Source: Bordetella genomosp. 8 (GTDB taxonomy: Bacteria; Pseudomonadota; Gammaproteobacteria; Burkholderiales; Burkholderiaceae_B). From it: DNA of 64,000 nt. The position numbers and the translations under genes were made by a program. Position 1 is the stretch's first letter, and every line of letters starts with the position of its first letter. Shown here piece by piece: positions 36,700 through 46,146 of this stretch. Under the pieces are notes generated by a model. That model was not told the DNA's origin. It did not search any database and worked only from the letters and a program-made list of their open reading frames with translations. The stretch spans positions 434,001 to 498,000 of the forward strand of contig NZ_CP021108.1 in the NCBI RefSeq assembly GCF_002119685.1, given 5' to 3'.

Positions 36700-37899
36700 A
36701 TGGGCCAGGAACATCTCGTCGGCCATGGCTCGGAAACGGGCGCGGTCCTGTTGGCATCCATAGGCCGCCGCCTGGTCCGCTATCGCCTGGGTGACGACGG
36801 GTTCGTCGAGCGGGACCGCCTGGAGCTGCCGCTCGCCGTTCAATACGCCTGCTTCCATCCGGCCAGGCCGATCGCCTACGTCGCCTGCAGCAATGGCGGC
36901 GTCGCCAGTGCGGGAGACCGTCACTGCCTGGTCCAGGTGTCCCTGGACGATACCGGTATGCAAATGGCGGCGGAACCGGTCGCGCTGCCATACCGCCCGC
37001 TGCACGCGTCGGTGAATACCGAAGGCAAGCGCCTCACGCTTGCCTACAACCGTCCGGCGGCGGTGACCCTGCATGATCTCGACGACGATGGCCGCGTGGC
37101 GCCGCGGCGTCGGCTGCTGGCGGAAGGTACCGCACTGGTCGGGTACTTCCCGCATCAGGTGATATCGATGCCCGGCAGCCGGGACCTGCTCCTGACCTGT
37201 CGTGGCGATGACGCAGGCCAGGCCGGCGAGGAGAACCCAGGGTCCTTGCGAGTACTGCGAGACGAAGGCCAGACGCTTGCATGCGCACAGACGGTCGCGC
37301 CGGATGGCGGCTTCGGTTTCGGCCCGCGCAACTGCGCTTTCCACCCGCGGGGGCATATGCTGTATGCGGTGCTGGAACGCCAGAATCGCCTGGCGGCCTT
37401 CCCTTATCGGGAAGGCGTCATCGCGCCCCAACCAAGCTGGGATGTGGAGCTGCTGGAGAACGCCGGCAACGTAAGGCGGCCGCAACTGGGCGGCGCCATC
37501 GCGATCCACCCCACCGGCCGATACGCCTACGTCGTCAACCGCGCGCACCCGGTCGCGGACGGCTCCGGGCCGTTGCCGGCCAAGGCGATGACTTGCGGAG
37601 AGAACAGCGTCGTGGTCTTCGAGCTCGACGCCCAGACCGGCGAGCCGCGGGAAATGCAGCGCCTGGCGCTGGACGGCCTGCACGCCCGCTGTCTTGCGCT
37701 GACCGCCGACGGCAAGGTGCTCGTCGCCGCCCCGCGCCAGGCTGGCCGCTTCATGCGCGACGACGGTCGCATCGTCGAATGCACGGCGGGTTTCGCGACT
37801 TTTCACGTCGCCGACACGGGTCGGCTGACGTTCATCCGTCAGGACGTCGTCGATGTCGGCAACGATCAGTTGTTCTGGACCGATTTCGCGCCGGTCTGA
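36700..37899 (+). CDS. Lactonase-family beta-propeller protein
   Basis: A 399-aa protein resembling the 6-phosphogluconolactonase/YkgB seven-bladed propeller family. Repeated blades show AVQYACFHPARPIAYV, PLHASVNTEGKRLTLAY, FGPRNCAFHPRGHMLYAV, AIAIHPTGRYAYVVNR and ARCLALTADGKVLVAA. No signal peptide is visible. It follows the Bug receptor with a 13-base gap, so it likely opens a sugar-acid or other lactone delivered by that uptake route. Other propellers of this shape have no known enzymatic activity, so the lactonase role is tentative. Confidence 0.75.
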   Translation: MGQEHLVGHGSETGAVLLASIGRRLVRYRLGDDGFVERDRLELPLAVQYACFHPARPIAYVACSNGGVASAGDRHCLVQVSLDDTGMQMAAEPVALPYRPLHASVNTEGKRLTLAYNRPAAVTLHDLDDDGRVAPRRRLLAEGTALVGYFPHQVISMPGSRDLLLTCRGDDAGQAGEENPGSLRVLRDEGQTLACAQTVAPDGGFGFGPRNCAFHPRGHMLYAVLERQNRLAAFPYREGVIAPQPSWDVELLENAGNVRRPQLGGAIAIHPTGRYAYVVNRAHPVADGSGPLPAKAMTCGENSVVVFELDAQTGEPREMQRLALDGLHARCLALTADGKVLVAAPRQAGRFMRDDGRIVECTAGFATFHVADTGRLTFIRQDVVDVGNDQLFWTDFAPV

Positions 37900-37922
37900 G
37901 CGCGCTGGCCCCCGCGTCGCTT

Positions 37923-38357
37923 TCAGGCGCTCAACTCCAGCCCATGACGTTTCATCACCGACTTCAGCATGTCGATATCCGGCGGACCGCCGGCGCCCAG
38001 CACACCGGCCACTTCACGGAAGTAATCGGGACCGATGTTGGCGGGCGAGAACACCACCAGCGCTCGGGCGGGAACATCGCCGGGATTGGAGAAATGATGG
38101 ACGCTGCCGCGTGGCGAGAAGCAATGGTCGCCCACGTTCAAGACCTGGACGCGGTCATCGACGCGGTAGGTCAATGATCCTTCCAGGATGTGGATGGTTT
38201 CGTCGACATCGACGTGTCGATGCGGCGGCGGGACCTTGGCCTGAGGTTGCACGATCATTTCCGCCATCGCCATATGGCCCGTGGTGTCTCGACCATCGAC
38301 CAGGAAGCGCATCGATAAAGAGCCTATGGTGATCAGTTCGCGTTGCGCGGTATCCAT
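37923..38357 (-). CDS. Cupin-domain protein
   Basis: A 144-aa single cupin. Motif 1 is PPPHRHVDVDETIHILEGSL near residue 45, with the His-x-His...Glu metal ligands. Motif 2 is VGDHCFSPRGSVHHFSNPGD near residue 80. A metal-binding enzyme or sensor is expected. The ATG at 38357 is chosen; the open frame extends on without domain sequence. It is divergent from a MarR gene 36 bases away, with a perfect palindrome between them, so MarR control is likely. Confidence 0.8.
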   Translation of the reverse strand: MDTAQRELITIGSLSMRFLVDGRDTTGHMAMAEMIVQPQAKVPPPHRHVDVDETIHILEGSLTYRVDDRVQVLNVGDHCFSPRGSVHHFSNPGDVPARALVVFSPANIGPDYFREVAGVLGAGGPPDIDMLKSVMKRHGLELSA

Positions 38358-38373
38358 GTCGGTCGTCCTCTGT

Positions 38374-38390
38374 GGTAAAGTCACTTTACC
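38374..38390. promoter_or_regulatory. Candidate MarR operator (perfect 17-base palindrome)
   Basis: GGTAAAGT C ACTTTACC is a perfect dyad centred between the divergent cupin and MarR genes. It ends three bases before the MarR start codon. Size and position are typical of a MarR autoregulatory site. Confidence 0.65.
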
Positions 38391-38393
38391 GAT

Positions 38394-38864
38394 ATGGCTG
38401 CCAACCGTCAATCCCCCTCTGCCCGGCGCTTCGCTGGCGATCCTGATCCCGATGACCCGCTCATCGGCGCGCGGTTGCGCTATTGCCTGACCCTGGTGGA
38501 GCAGCGGCTGAGCAGCGCGCTGGCCGAATCGGGCTACGCCGATATACAGATTGCGCACTTCAAAGTGTTCCGCTTTCCGCCGCCCGAGAACACCCGTCCG
38601 ATAGACCTCGCGCAACGCGCGGGCATGTCCAAGCAGGCGATGAACTACCTGCTGCAGCAACTGGAAGAAATGGGCTACGTCCGTCGGATCAACGTAGCGG
38701 GGGCGCCGTCGCGCGTCGTTTCCCTGACCGAGAAGGGCTGGAAGGTTGCGGAAATCCAGCGCGCCACCGTGCACGCGATCGAAGACGAATGGGCGCGACG
38801 CATCGGCAAGCAGCGCTTCCAGGGGTTTTATGACGTGCTGAAGGAACTGAGCGACGCCTTGTAA
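38394..38864 (+). CDS. MarR-family transcriptional regulator
   Basis: A 156-aa winged-helix regulator. Recognition region IDLAQRAGMSKQAMNYLLQQLEEMGYVRR is near residues 68-97 and the wing (APSRVVSLTEKGWKV) near 103-117. The operator-like palindrome overlaps its translation-start region, implying autorepression, and the divergent cupin gene is the obvious second target. The inducer is unknown. Confidence 0.85.
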   Translation: MAANRQSPSARRFAGDPDPDDPLIGARLRYCLTLVEQRLSSALAESGYADIQIAHFKVFRFPPPENTRPIDLAQRAGMSKQAMNYLLQQLEEMGYVRRINVAGAPSRVVSLTEKGWKVAEIQRATVHAIEDEWARRIGKQRFQGFYDVLKELSDAL

Positions 38865-38919
38865 GGGCGCCGCCGGCTCAGGCTGATCTGTCCGATGCGT
38901 TAATGTACCGGGAAGAGCC

Positions 38920-40413
38920 CTACATCCATCCCAGCCAGCGCCAGTACGTCATCCCGAACCCCAGCATCAGCACGTATCCGATGACGGTGATGGCGATACC
39001 CACCTTGGCGAATTGCCTGGCGGTGAATGTTTCCGTACCCAGGCACACCATATTCTGCGGCGCGTTGATCGGCAGGATGAAACCGTAGCTGACGACGAAG
39101 CCGAGCAGCATCGTCATTCCCAGCCGATTGAAGTCGCCTGGCAAGGTCGCCAGGACGGAAATCAAGATCGGCAGCATGGCCGAAGTCAGCGCGGTGGCGC
39201 TGGCGAAGCCCAGGTGGATGACGATAAGGAAAGCGGCCAGGATCGCGAAAATCCCCAGCGGGCCGACGTCCGCAAGGCCCGTATGCGCCACCACCAGCGC
39301 CCCCAGCCATTGGCCGGCACGCGTCGTCAGCAGCGCGGTCCCCAGGCTGATGCCGACTCCGAACACGATGACCGTGCCCCATGGGATGCGTGATTGGACG
39401 TCTTTCCATGTCATCACCCCGATGCGGGGCAACAGCAGCAGCACCAGGCCGAAATAGGTGGTGGACGTGGTGTCGAAGCTGTGGAGCCTGCCTTCCGTGG
39501 CCCAGGACAGCAGCAGCAGGACGGAGACGGTCAGCAGGCGCTTCTGGGGCCCGGTCATCGGGCCCAGTTCCCGCAGCGATTCTTCGACCGCTTCCTTGCC
39601 GCCGGCAATATCGTCGCGTTCCGGGGGCAACATCTTCAGCACCAGGAAGATCAATATCGCGGACATGATGATGGCCCACGGCGCGCCCGCGATCAGCCAG
39701 TCGGACCAGGCCACCCGCGCATGCAGCATCTTCTCCATAAAGCCTATCGTCAACAGGTTCTGGGCCGCCGCGGTCTGGATACCGACGTTCCAGATGCTGG
39801 TCGCCTGCGCCACGATGATCATGATGCCGGCGGCGATATTGGAGCGCTTGTCGACGCCGAATGCCGCGATCACGCCCATCATGATCGGCACGACCGCCGC
39901 GCTGCGGGCCGTGGCGCTCGGCACGACGAGGCTAAGGACGATGGTGACCGCGATGCTGCCGACCAGGATGCGCCGCGTGCTGGTGCCGACCTTCGACAGT
40001 GTCACCAGCGCGATCCGCCGGTCGAGGCCGGTGTAGGTCATGGCGGCGGCGATGAAGAGCGCGCCGGCCACCAGGGCCAACGCCGAATTGGCGAAGCCGG
40101 TCAACGCCATGCTGATCGCCGCCGACGTGCCGTAATGCGCGGTGGGATTGCCGACGACGGGCGCCGTACCCAGGAGAAAGGCCATCAGGGTGGTGATCAT
40201 GATGGCGCTGGCCTCATAGGAAACGGCTTCCGTCACCCAGACCACCACCGCGAATACCAGAATGGCCAGCATGCGATGGCCCGCCACCGGCAAATCAGCC
40301 GGCAGGGGCAGCAGCAGCACGACCACCAGCGCCGCGAATCCCGCCATCAGCCCCATGGGCAGTTTGTTTTTCGGCGCGGGCGCGGACGGTTCCGTGGCGC
40401 CTGTAGAGGTCAT
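38920..40413 (-). CDS. SLC13/DASS-family anion transporter
   Basis: A 497-aa inner-membrane carrier of the divalent anion:sodium symporter family (CitT/SdcS/YbhI-like), with about 11-12 hydrophobic segments. Family-typical stretches are VPSATARSAAVVPIM near residue 170 and HLGFASATALTSAMLP near 415. I start at the ATG at 40413, preceded by CCGGAG at good spacing; upstream ATG 40467 adds 18 polar residues. Members move citrate, succinate, tartrate or sulfate. The nearby Bug and hydroxy-acid genes suggest a carboxylate, but no gene is clearly co-transcribed. Confidence 0.85.
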   Translation of the reverse strand: MTSTGATEPSAPAPKNKLPMGLMAGFAALVVVLLLPLPADLPVAGHRMLAILVFAVVVWVTEAVSYEASAIMITTLMAFLLGTAPVVGNPTAHYGTSAAISMALTGFANSALALVAGALFIAAAMTYTGLDRRIALVTLSKVGTSTRRILVGSIAVTIVLSLVVPSATARSAAVVPIMMGVIAAFGVDKRSNIAAGIMIIVAQATSIWNVGIQTAAAQNLLTIGFMEKMLHARVAWSDWLIAGAPWAIIMSAILIFLVLKMLPPERDDIAGGKEAVEESLRELGPMTGPQKRLLTVSVLLLLSWATEGRLHSFDTTSTTYFGLVLLLLPRIGVMTWKDVQSRIPWGTVIVFGVGISLGTALLTTRAGQWLGALVVAHTGLADVGPLGIFAILAAFLIVIHLGFASATALTSAMLPILISVLATLPGDFNRLGMTMLLGFVVSYGFILPINAPQNMVCLGTETFTARQFAKVGIAITVIGYVLMLGFGMTYWRWLGWM

Positions 40414-40500
40414 CTCGTACTCCGGTAGGCTGGACTGCCTCGGTTTTAAACCGGGTACGGATGACATTTCAATCGGAACCGAAGGCTTCGATGATATCGA

Positions 40501-41601
40501 TCAAGAAAATTGCGTGCCCAGACCTAGCAGGCTTTGCGTAAGTACCGTCCTGAACTGGCCGACGACCATTCCGTACCAATCGTCTTCCGCGACAAAGAAG
40601 CTCCGCTTGAGTTCGTCGCGCACCTTATTGCGCAGGGCGGAATTCTCCGGCTCCTGGCTCATGTAGCACCAGTGGTCCGCCCGTATCGCCTCCAGCATGC
40701 GCATCAACGGCACCGTACCGAACTCCAGCGCGATCGTCGCACCTTTTGCGCGGGGACATTCCTCGTTCAATGCCCGCAGCATCGGCCCGTCGATTTCGAA
40801 CATGACCGAGTCGTTGCGAACCGGCGATATGACGTCCGCTCCCCACCACGCGCTCGCGAACGGGAACTCCTCATTTCGGCCGATGAACACCTTTTCGCAG
40901 TTTCCTCTCGGTCCGAGTCCCGTATGAAGGTCGATCCAGGCAACCTGCCGCGCCACGCCCGCGCGCCTGCGAAGGAACTCGCGGATGACCGAATTCGACC
41001 AGCTCGCGGAAGTGCCGCCAAAGAAAAGGCCCTTCGGATCATCGTATTGGCCCCTGAAGAGAATCTGGCCGTAGCCATCTTCCCCGAGCGCGGCAATGCG
41101 GCCTGCCAGGCGAGCGGCGTGCTCTTCATCCGCCGGCCAGGTTGGCGGAAGCAGGACGTCGGCGAGCGCCCGATAATCCTTGTTCTCCGGCAGCCCGCCA
41201 TCGAATCGCAGGAAGTTTCGATTCAGGTCGATATTGTCTTCATTGACCCGACGGCCATATGAAAAACCATGCGGATTCACGGCATGGATGATGGCAATCG
41301 CGACGCCGAGCTCCTGCGCGCGAGCCAGTAACGCGTCATCCTGCAACAAGGCGATCTGGCACCCGGATCCGCAGTAGCCTTCGACCCCGTGTATGCCGGA
41401 TGTCACGATCAGCAGCTTAGCTGCGTCTTCGGGGCCCGCCCAGACGATGTCGGTGGCCAGCGTCTCGCCGTGCAGGCCTTTTTTCGCCGGCAAGACATGT
41501 TCGGTATGGGCCAGGCCGTGTTGACGTACGGCGTTCAGGAATTTTTCTCTTGCCTCCTGATAGCTGGCCGAAAAACAGTTCGGGATATTCACGTCGGCCA
41601 T
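40501..41601 (-). CDS. DUF2817/M14-like metallopeptidase-fold protein
   Basis: A 366-aa protein of the DUF2817 group, related to zinc carboxypeptidase M14. The likely metal site is HGVEG near residue 73 (HxxE type) plus DLHTG near 220. Other conserved-looking stretches are DNIDLNRNF near 118 and ALEFGTVP near 290. No signal peptide is seen, so it is probably cytoplasmic. The start codon overlaps the stop of the MFS transporter gene by one base, implying that the carrier imports what this enzyme cleaves. A short peptide or N-acyl amino acid is plausible. Catalysis is inferred. Confidence 0.75.
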   Translation of the reverse strand: MADVNIPNCFSASYQEAREKFLNAVRQHGLAHTEHVLPAKKGLHGETLATDIVWAGPEDAAKLLIVTSGIHGVEGYCGSGCQIALLQDDALLARAQELGVAIAIIHAVNPHGFSYGRRVNEDNIDLNRNFLRFDGGLPENKDYRALADVLLPPTWPADEEHAARLAGRIAALGEDGYGQILFRGQYDDPKGLFFGGTSASWSNSVIREFLRRRAGVARQVAWIDLHTGLGPRGNCEKVFIGRNEEFPFASAWWGADVISPVRNDSVMFEIDGPMLRALNEECPRAKGATIALEFGTVPLMRMLEAIRADHWCYMSQEPENSALRNKVRDELKRSFFVAEDDWYGMVVGQFRTVLTQSLLGLGTQFS

Positions 41602-42950
41602 CAGGCTCTCCCCAGCGCGTCGTTGCCGGGCAAGCCGCCCGTGGAATGGCTGGACTCAGCCTCGTCGAGCTTGCCGCCGGTGCGGTCGTCGATCCAGAAC
41701 ATGACGAGCGACGAGATCAGCGTGATCGCCAGCAGATACCAGGCCGGGGCGAACATGTTGCCCGACGCATGGACGAGCCAGGTGAGGACAAAGGGCGAGA
41801 ACCCACTGAAGACGGCGACGACGGTGCTGTAGACCACCGACAGGCCGGTCGCGCGGACATGGCGGGGAAACATCTCGGTCAACATGACCAGCAGCGCTGG
41901 AAATTGCGTGGTCAGGAACACGCTGAGTACGGCGACCGAGACATACAACTTCGTCGCGGACGGCTCGGCGACCAGCCACATGAATGCGGGAAACAGCAGC
42001 GCCACCAGGCACAGGCGCGACCATAGGATCATGGGCTTTCTCCCCCATCGATCGGCAAGCCGGCCCGACAGCGGGGCGAAGATGAAATTGACGATGCCGA
42101 AGACCACGCCTGCCCAGACTCCCACCTGTACGGGCAGCTTCAATTCCCGGGCCGCGTATGTCGGAAGATAAAAGGCGATGACATAAATGCCGACTGTGCA
42201 GGAGACGAACAGCAGGCTGGCCTGGATCAACTCACGCCAATGACTGGCAAACACGATGCGCATCTTGCCGCGTCGTTCGGTCCGGTCGGCCCCGGCGTCG
42301 TCTTCCGCATGGGTTTCGTGCAGCTGACGGCGGATGTACATGCCGATCGGCGCGATAGCCATGCCCAACACGAAAGGCACCCGCCAACCCCAGCTATCGA
42401 GCGCGTCCGCCGACAGATACGAAATGACCGAGCTGGCGACGATGGCCCCGAACATGACGCCGAGGCCTTGGCTGGCGACCTGCCAACTCGCCATATAGGC
42501 CCGGTCATTGCGTCCCGCGTACTCGACGAGGAAAGTGGTGGACGCGCCGACTTCTCCGCCGGCCGAAAAGCCCTGTATCAGCCTGGCCGCGACGATGACG
42601 AGCGGCGCGAATACCCCGGCTTGCGCGGGCGTTGGTGAAAACGCCAGCATCGCGCAGCCCAAGGCCATCAGGGTGATCGTCAACCCCATGGCTTTCTTGC
42701 GGCCATGCCTGTCCGCATAATTGCCGATCAGGATGCCGCCCAGCGGCCTTGCCACGAATCCCACGCCAAATCCGGCGATGGCGAGCAGGATCTGCGCATA
42801 AGGACTCAGCGTCGGAAAGAAAATACGCCCGATGGCGCTCGTCATGAATCCGTAGACCGTGAAATCGTAGAATTCCAGGGCGTTGCCTACGGTTATCGCT
42901 GCTATCGCTCGCCGTTTGCCCAGTGGCGTGACTGTCGTCGTCTGGTCCAT
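41601..42950 (-). CDS. MFS transporter, metabolite:H+ symporter type
   Basis: A 449-aa inner-membrane carrier with about 12 helices. The cytoplasmic loop motif GNYADRHGRKKAM after helix 2 and its pseudo-repeat GRLADRWGRKPMI after helix 8 mark the MHS/ShiA-ProP subfamily. The N-terminal FYDFTVYGFMTSAIGRIFFP is typical. It is followed without a gap by the DUF2817 gene, and a LysR gene lies 94 bases upstream in the same orientation. The substrate is probably an organic acid, amino acid or peptide-like compound. Confidence 0.85.
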   Translation of the reverse strand: MDQTTTVTPLGKRRAIAAITVGNALEFYDFTVYGFMTSAIGRIFFPTLSPYAQILLAIAGFGVGFVARPLGGILIGNYADRHGRKKAMGLTITLMALGCAMLAFSPTPAQAGVFAPLVIVAARLIQGFSAGGEVGASTTFLVEYAGRNDRAYMASWQVASQGLGVMFGAIVASSVISYLSADALDSWGWRVPFVLGMAIAPIGMYIRRQLHETHAEDDAGADRTERRGKMRIVFASHWRELIQASLLFVSCTVGIYVIAFYLPTYAARELKLPVQVGVWAGVVFGIVNFIFAPLSGRLADRWGRKPMILWSRLCLVALLFPAFMWLVAEPSATKLYVSVAVLSVFLTTQFPALLVMLTEMFPRHVRATGLSVVYSTVVAVFSGFSPFVLTWLVHASGNMFAPAWYLLAITLISSLVMFWIDDRTGGKLDEAESSHSTGGLPGNDALGRA

Positions 42951-43044
42951 TTTTTCCCCAAGGAACTTCGTTTTTTGGGCATGCTAGACCTTGATGGGGC
43001 AGGCGAGAAGACAAGCACATGTTGGAAGCGATAAGCAACGCCTC

Positions 43045-43941
43045 TCACCCCTGAAGGCGGTTGGCGTAGTACCGCAGGCAGTCGAGAAAGTTCTGGGCTG
43101 CCGGTGTCAGGACGGCGTTTTTTCTCGACACGACGCACACTTCCAGGGGCGCCAACGCTTGCTGGAGAGGCAGTTCGACCAGCCCGTAATGGGAAAACTC
43201 GGTCGCCACCATCGTTTTGACAAAAACGCCGATGAGGTCGGAGCGTCCCACCAGTCGCAGGCCCATCGCGGTGGATGTACACGTCACGATGCGACTGGGA
43301 GGCTGGATATCGCTGTCGGCGAAGAGCTGATGGAGTATCGTCGGCCCGGTCTCGTTGTCGTACGGCAAGAGCCATTCGGCTGCGCCGAGATCCGCGCCCT
43401 CGAAAGACTCGAGGATAGGGTGTCCGACGCGGACCGCGGCAATCATCGACGTTCTGTAGAGAACGCTCACGTCCCAGTCAGGCAATGTGCCGGGCAGCAC
43501 TTGCGAGACCATGAACTCTATTTCGCCGCTCATGAGCCTGGGCAACGAGAACGGAATCGAGGCTTCGTTCAGCTTCACCTCGACGTGCGGATAGCTGTTC
43601 CTGAAAAGCGTGAAGGCCGGGGGAAGTACGTCCAGGGCGGCGGCGGTTGAAATTGCGATGGAAACCACGCCCTTGGAACCGTCGCGTATCTGGTCCAGCT
43701 CGCTGCCGGCCCGTTCTATGTCGAAGCAGATAACCCTCGCGCGCTTTTCGAGTGCCTCGCCGAAGATCGTCGGTATGACGCCAGCGACGCCACGTTGAAA
43801 CAGCGGCACGCCCAGGCTTGTCTCCAGCTCCCTGGTCGCCTGGGTGACGGCAGGTTGGGTCAGATTGAGCGCGCGAGCAGCGCCCCTGACGCTGCGGTGA
43901 TCGAATACGGCCAGGAAAGCGCGGAGCTGATGGATTTTCAC
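43045..43941 (-). CDS. LysR-type transcriptional regulator
   Basis: A 298-aa regulator. The N-terminal helix-turn-helix reads FLAVFDHRSVRGAARALNLTQPAVTQATREL, followed by LFQRG and a periplasmic-binding-protein-like effector domain (SIAISTAAALDVLPPAF). It lies immediately upstream of, and on the same strand as, the MFS/DUF2817 pair, so it may control them, though not in the usual divergent layout. Confidence 0.85.
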   Translation of the reverse strand: MKIHQLRAFLAVFDHRSVRGAARALNLTQPAVTQATRELETSLGVPLFQRGVAGVIPTIFGEALEKRARVICFDIERAGSELDQIRDGSKGVVSIAISTAAALDVLPPAFTLFRNSYPHVEVKLNEASIPFSLPRLMSGEIEFMVSQVLPGTLPDWDVSVLYRTSMIAAVRVGHPILESFEGADLGAAEWLLPYDNETGPTILHQLFADSDIQPPSRIVTCTSTAMGLRLVGRSDLIGVFVKTMVATEFSHYGLVELPLQQALAPLEVCVVSRKNAVLTPAAQNFLDCLRYYANRLQG

Positions 43942-43987
43942 GTTTTGCCTTCACAGTGACGCGCCCGCCCGGTCCCCGGCCTCCAGG

Positions 43988-44617
43988 CTAGCCTCTGTAG
44001 CGTCCCGGCTTGTGCCAGGCGATCAGCATCGCGTTCATCGCGAACGTGCCGAGGGCGGACCAGAGTATCTTGGCCAGGGGAAGATAGGCCGCCGCCACGC
44101 AGAACAGGGCCAGGTCGAAGGCCAGTTGGACCTTGCCGGCATTGATACCGGAGCGCCGCTGCACCCACAAGGTCAACGCGCTGGTACCGCCCATGGACGC
44201 ATTGTGCCGCGCCAGGCAAAGGATGCCCATGCCCAGGAAAGTCCCGCCAGCGATGGCCGCGAAGGCGTTGCTGATGCCGGAAACGTCCAGGGAGCGGCTG
44301 ATGGCGCTCACGCCCACCCCTATTGCCAGGCTGACCAGGGCGGTCTTGAGCCCGAATGTCCTGCCCATGGCACGGAAGGAGAACAGGATGAAAGGGATGT
44401 TGATCAGGGGAACGAGAGGCGCTGGCGCGTAGCCCGTCACGAAGGAGCCCAAAAGGGCCATGCCCGCGATGCCGCCTGTGATCAGGCCGCCCCGGGCGAG
44501 CAGCGAGACGCCCATGGCGGCGAACAGGATGCCGATGAAAAGCCCATACGCATCGTCGAAGGCGTTATGCGACGGCGCTGCCTGCGCCTGCAAAGGGTGC
44601 TGGTCGGGGTAAGACAT
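43988..44617 (-). CDS. YitT-family membrane protein
   Basis: A 209-aa inner-membrane protein with five to six hydrophobic segments and the family traits GLLARGGLITGGIAGMALL-like helix 2 and an ASMGGTSALTLW segment near residue 148. YitT proteins are widespread and mostly of unknown transport function. I start at the ATG at 44617; upstream in-frame sequence to 44689 is unlikely to be coding. It lies 46 bases upstream of the LysR gene. Confidence 0.75.
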   Translation of the reverse strand: MSYPDQHPLQAQAAPSHNAFDDAYGLFIGILFAAMGVSLLARGGLITGGIAGMALLGSFVTGYAPAPLVPLINIPFILFSFRAMGRTFGLKTALVSLAIGVGVSAISRSLDVSGISNAFAAIAGGTFLGMGILCLARHNASMGGTSALTLWVQRRSGINAGKVQLAFDLALFCVAAAYLPLAKILWSALGTFAMNAMLIAWHKPGRYRG

Positions 44618-44923
44618 GGAAGATTCCCGGAGGGTAAGGGGAAAGGGTTCCCGACGGCGAGCCATGGGCTTTTGACTGAGGCGCACCACCGGAATCAGTC
44701 TTATATATTGCCCTGCAGCAATGGCGCAAGCGATTACCCGCGCGGCTTCTGCGCCAGGGGGCCAACGCGATCAAGCCGCGCTGTCATCCAAACGCACGGT
44801 TGGCGAGGCGGGCGGGCTGTATGCCCCGCTGGTATATCATCGCCAGAAGCCATTCCCCAATGAGCCCATCGCCGGATTGCCGTTGCCGGCGCTCGTGCTT
44901 GCAGCCCGCCCCGCCGGAGCGAT

Positions 44924-45469
44924 ATGTCCGATTCTCGACGTCTCGACGATCTACTCGCGGATTGCGCGCGTGGCAGTGAAACGGCCCTGGCCGAACTGTA
45001 TCGCCTGACATCTCCGCATCTGTTCGCGTTCGCCTCGCGTATATTGCGCAGGAAGGATTGGGCCGAGGAGGTGCTGCAGGAGTGCTACCTGGCCATCTGG
45101 CAGAACGCCGCCCGCTTCTCGGCCGAACATAGCCATGCCATGACGTGGATGACGCGGATCGTGCGCAACCGCTGCATCGACCAACTGCGCCGGCCTGGGC
45201 TGGAGCGCCCCGATCCGGATGGCGAGCTTGTCGACGCCTGGGCCGACGATGCCGCCGGACCGCTGGGCCGGCTGCAGGACGCGCAGGACAGCCGGCGACT
45301 TGCCGAATGCATGAAGCAGCTGGATGCCAAGCAGCGCATGGCCATTGCAATGTCGTTCTTCGACGATCTTAGCCACGGCGAGATCGCGAAGCGCCTGGAG
45401 TCGCCGCTGGGAACCATCAAGAGCTGGGTGCGCCGCGGCATGGAGCGCCTGAAGAGGTGCCTGTCATGA
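44924..45469 (+). CDS. ECF-family sigma factor (SigK/RpoE-like)
   Basis: A 181-aa sigma factor. Region 2 (RILRRKDWAEEVLQECYLAIWQNAARF) is near residues 45-70 and region 4 (SFFDDLSHGEIAKRLESPLGTIKSWVRRGMERL) near 143-175. The anti-sigma gene follows with an ATGA start/stop overlap, the standard stress-response pair. The target regulon is not visible, although the downstream lipoprotein esterase could belong to it. Confidence 0.9.
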   Translation: MSDSRRLDDLLADCARGSETALAELYRLTSPHLFAFASRILRRKDWAEEVLQECYLAIWQNAARFSAEHSHAMTWMTRIVRNRCIDQLRRPGLERPDPDGELVDAWADDAAGPLGRLQDAQDSRRLAECMKQLDAKQRMAIAMSFFDDLSHGEIAKRLESPLGTIKSWVRRGMERLKRCLS

Positions 45470-46146
45470 ATTATCAGGGTGAGGAAATACGCCATCGGCT
45501 GGCCGCGGACTATGTGTCCGGCGGCATGCGCGGCGGCGCGCGCCGCCGCTTCGAGGCGCTGGTCGCCGCCGACGCCGGCTGGCGCCGCATCCTGCGGGAT
45601 TGGGAAAACGAGATCTATCCCCTGGCCTGGTCGCTCAAGCCCGTGGTGCCGCCCGCACGGGTATGGCGGGCCATCCGGACGCGGATCCGGGGCCGTCAGC
45701 CGGCGAGTTCATGGGGGTGGAGCGGTTTGTACTCGTGGCGTCTATTAAGCGCCGCGCTGGCGCTCGTCCTGGTCGCGGGCGTCGCCCTGTATCCCCTGCA
45801 GGTGAACCGGTCGGCGCGCGCGCAGCTGCTTGCGGTACTGCAGTCGCCGCAGACGCAGGCCATGCTTGTGGTGCGTGCCGATCCCTCGGGCGTGCTGCAC
45901 GTGCGGACGTTGGGCGATCTGCGGGCGCTTGCGGGCGACAGGGTGCTTGAGCTGTGGGCCCTGCCGCCGGGCGGCCAGCCGCAATCGCTCGGTCTGGTGG
46001 CCCCCGGGGGCCTGACCTCGCTGCCGGCGCCAGGGGGGCTGCGGAATGTGCCCAAGCTGGCCGTGTCGCTGGAGCCGCCCGGAGGCGCGCCCAACGGCCA
46101 GCCGACCGGCCCCATCATCATGACGGGCGACGTCGTTCCCATCTGA
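45466..46146 (+). CDS. RskA-type anti-sigma factor
   Basis: A 226-aa membrane-anchored anti-sigma factor. The cytoplasmic N-terminal zinc-less domain is about residues 1-85. A single helix lies at about 88-110 (LLSAALALVLVAGVALY). The periplasmic RskA domain contains LELWALPPGGQPQSLGLV and ends VSLEPPGGAPNGQPTGPI. It starts at the ATG at 45466, overlapping the sigma gene stop by 4 bases. It should hold the ECF factor inactive at the inner membrane until a signal triggers release or proteolysis. Confidence 0.88.
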   Translation: MNYQGEEIRHRLAADYVSGGMRGGARRRFEALVAADAGWRRILRDWENEIYPLAWSLKPVVPPARVWRAIRTRIRGRQPASSWGWSGLYSWRLLSAALALVLVAGVALYPLQVNRSARAQLLAVLQSPQTQAMLVVRADPSGVLHVRTLGDLRALAGDRVLELWALPPGGQPQSLGLVAPGGLTSLPAPGGLRNVPKLAVSLEPPGGAPNGQPTGPIIMTGDVVPI

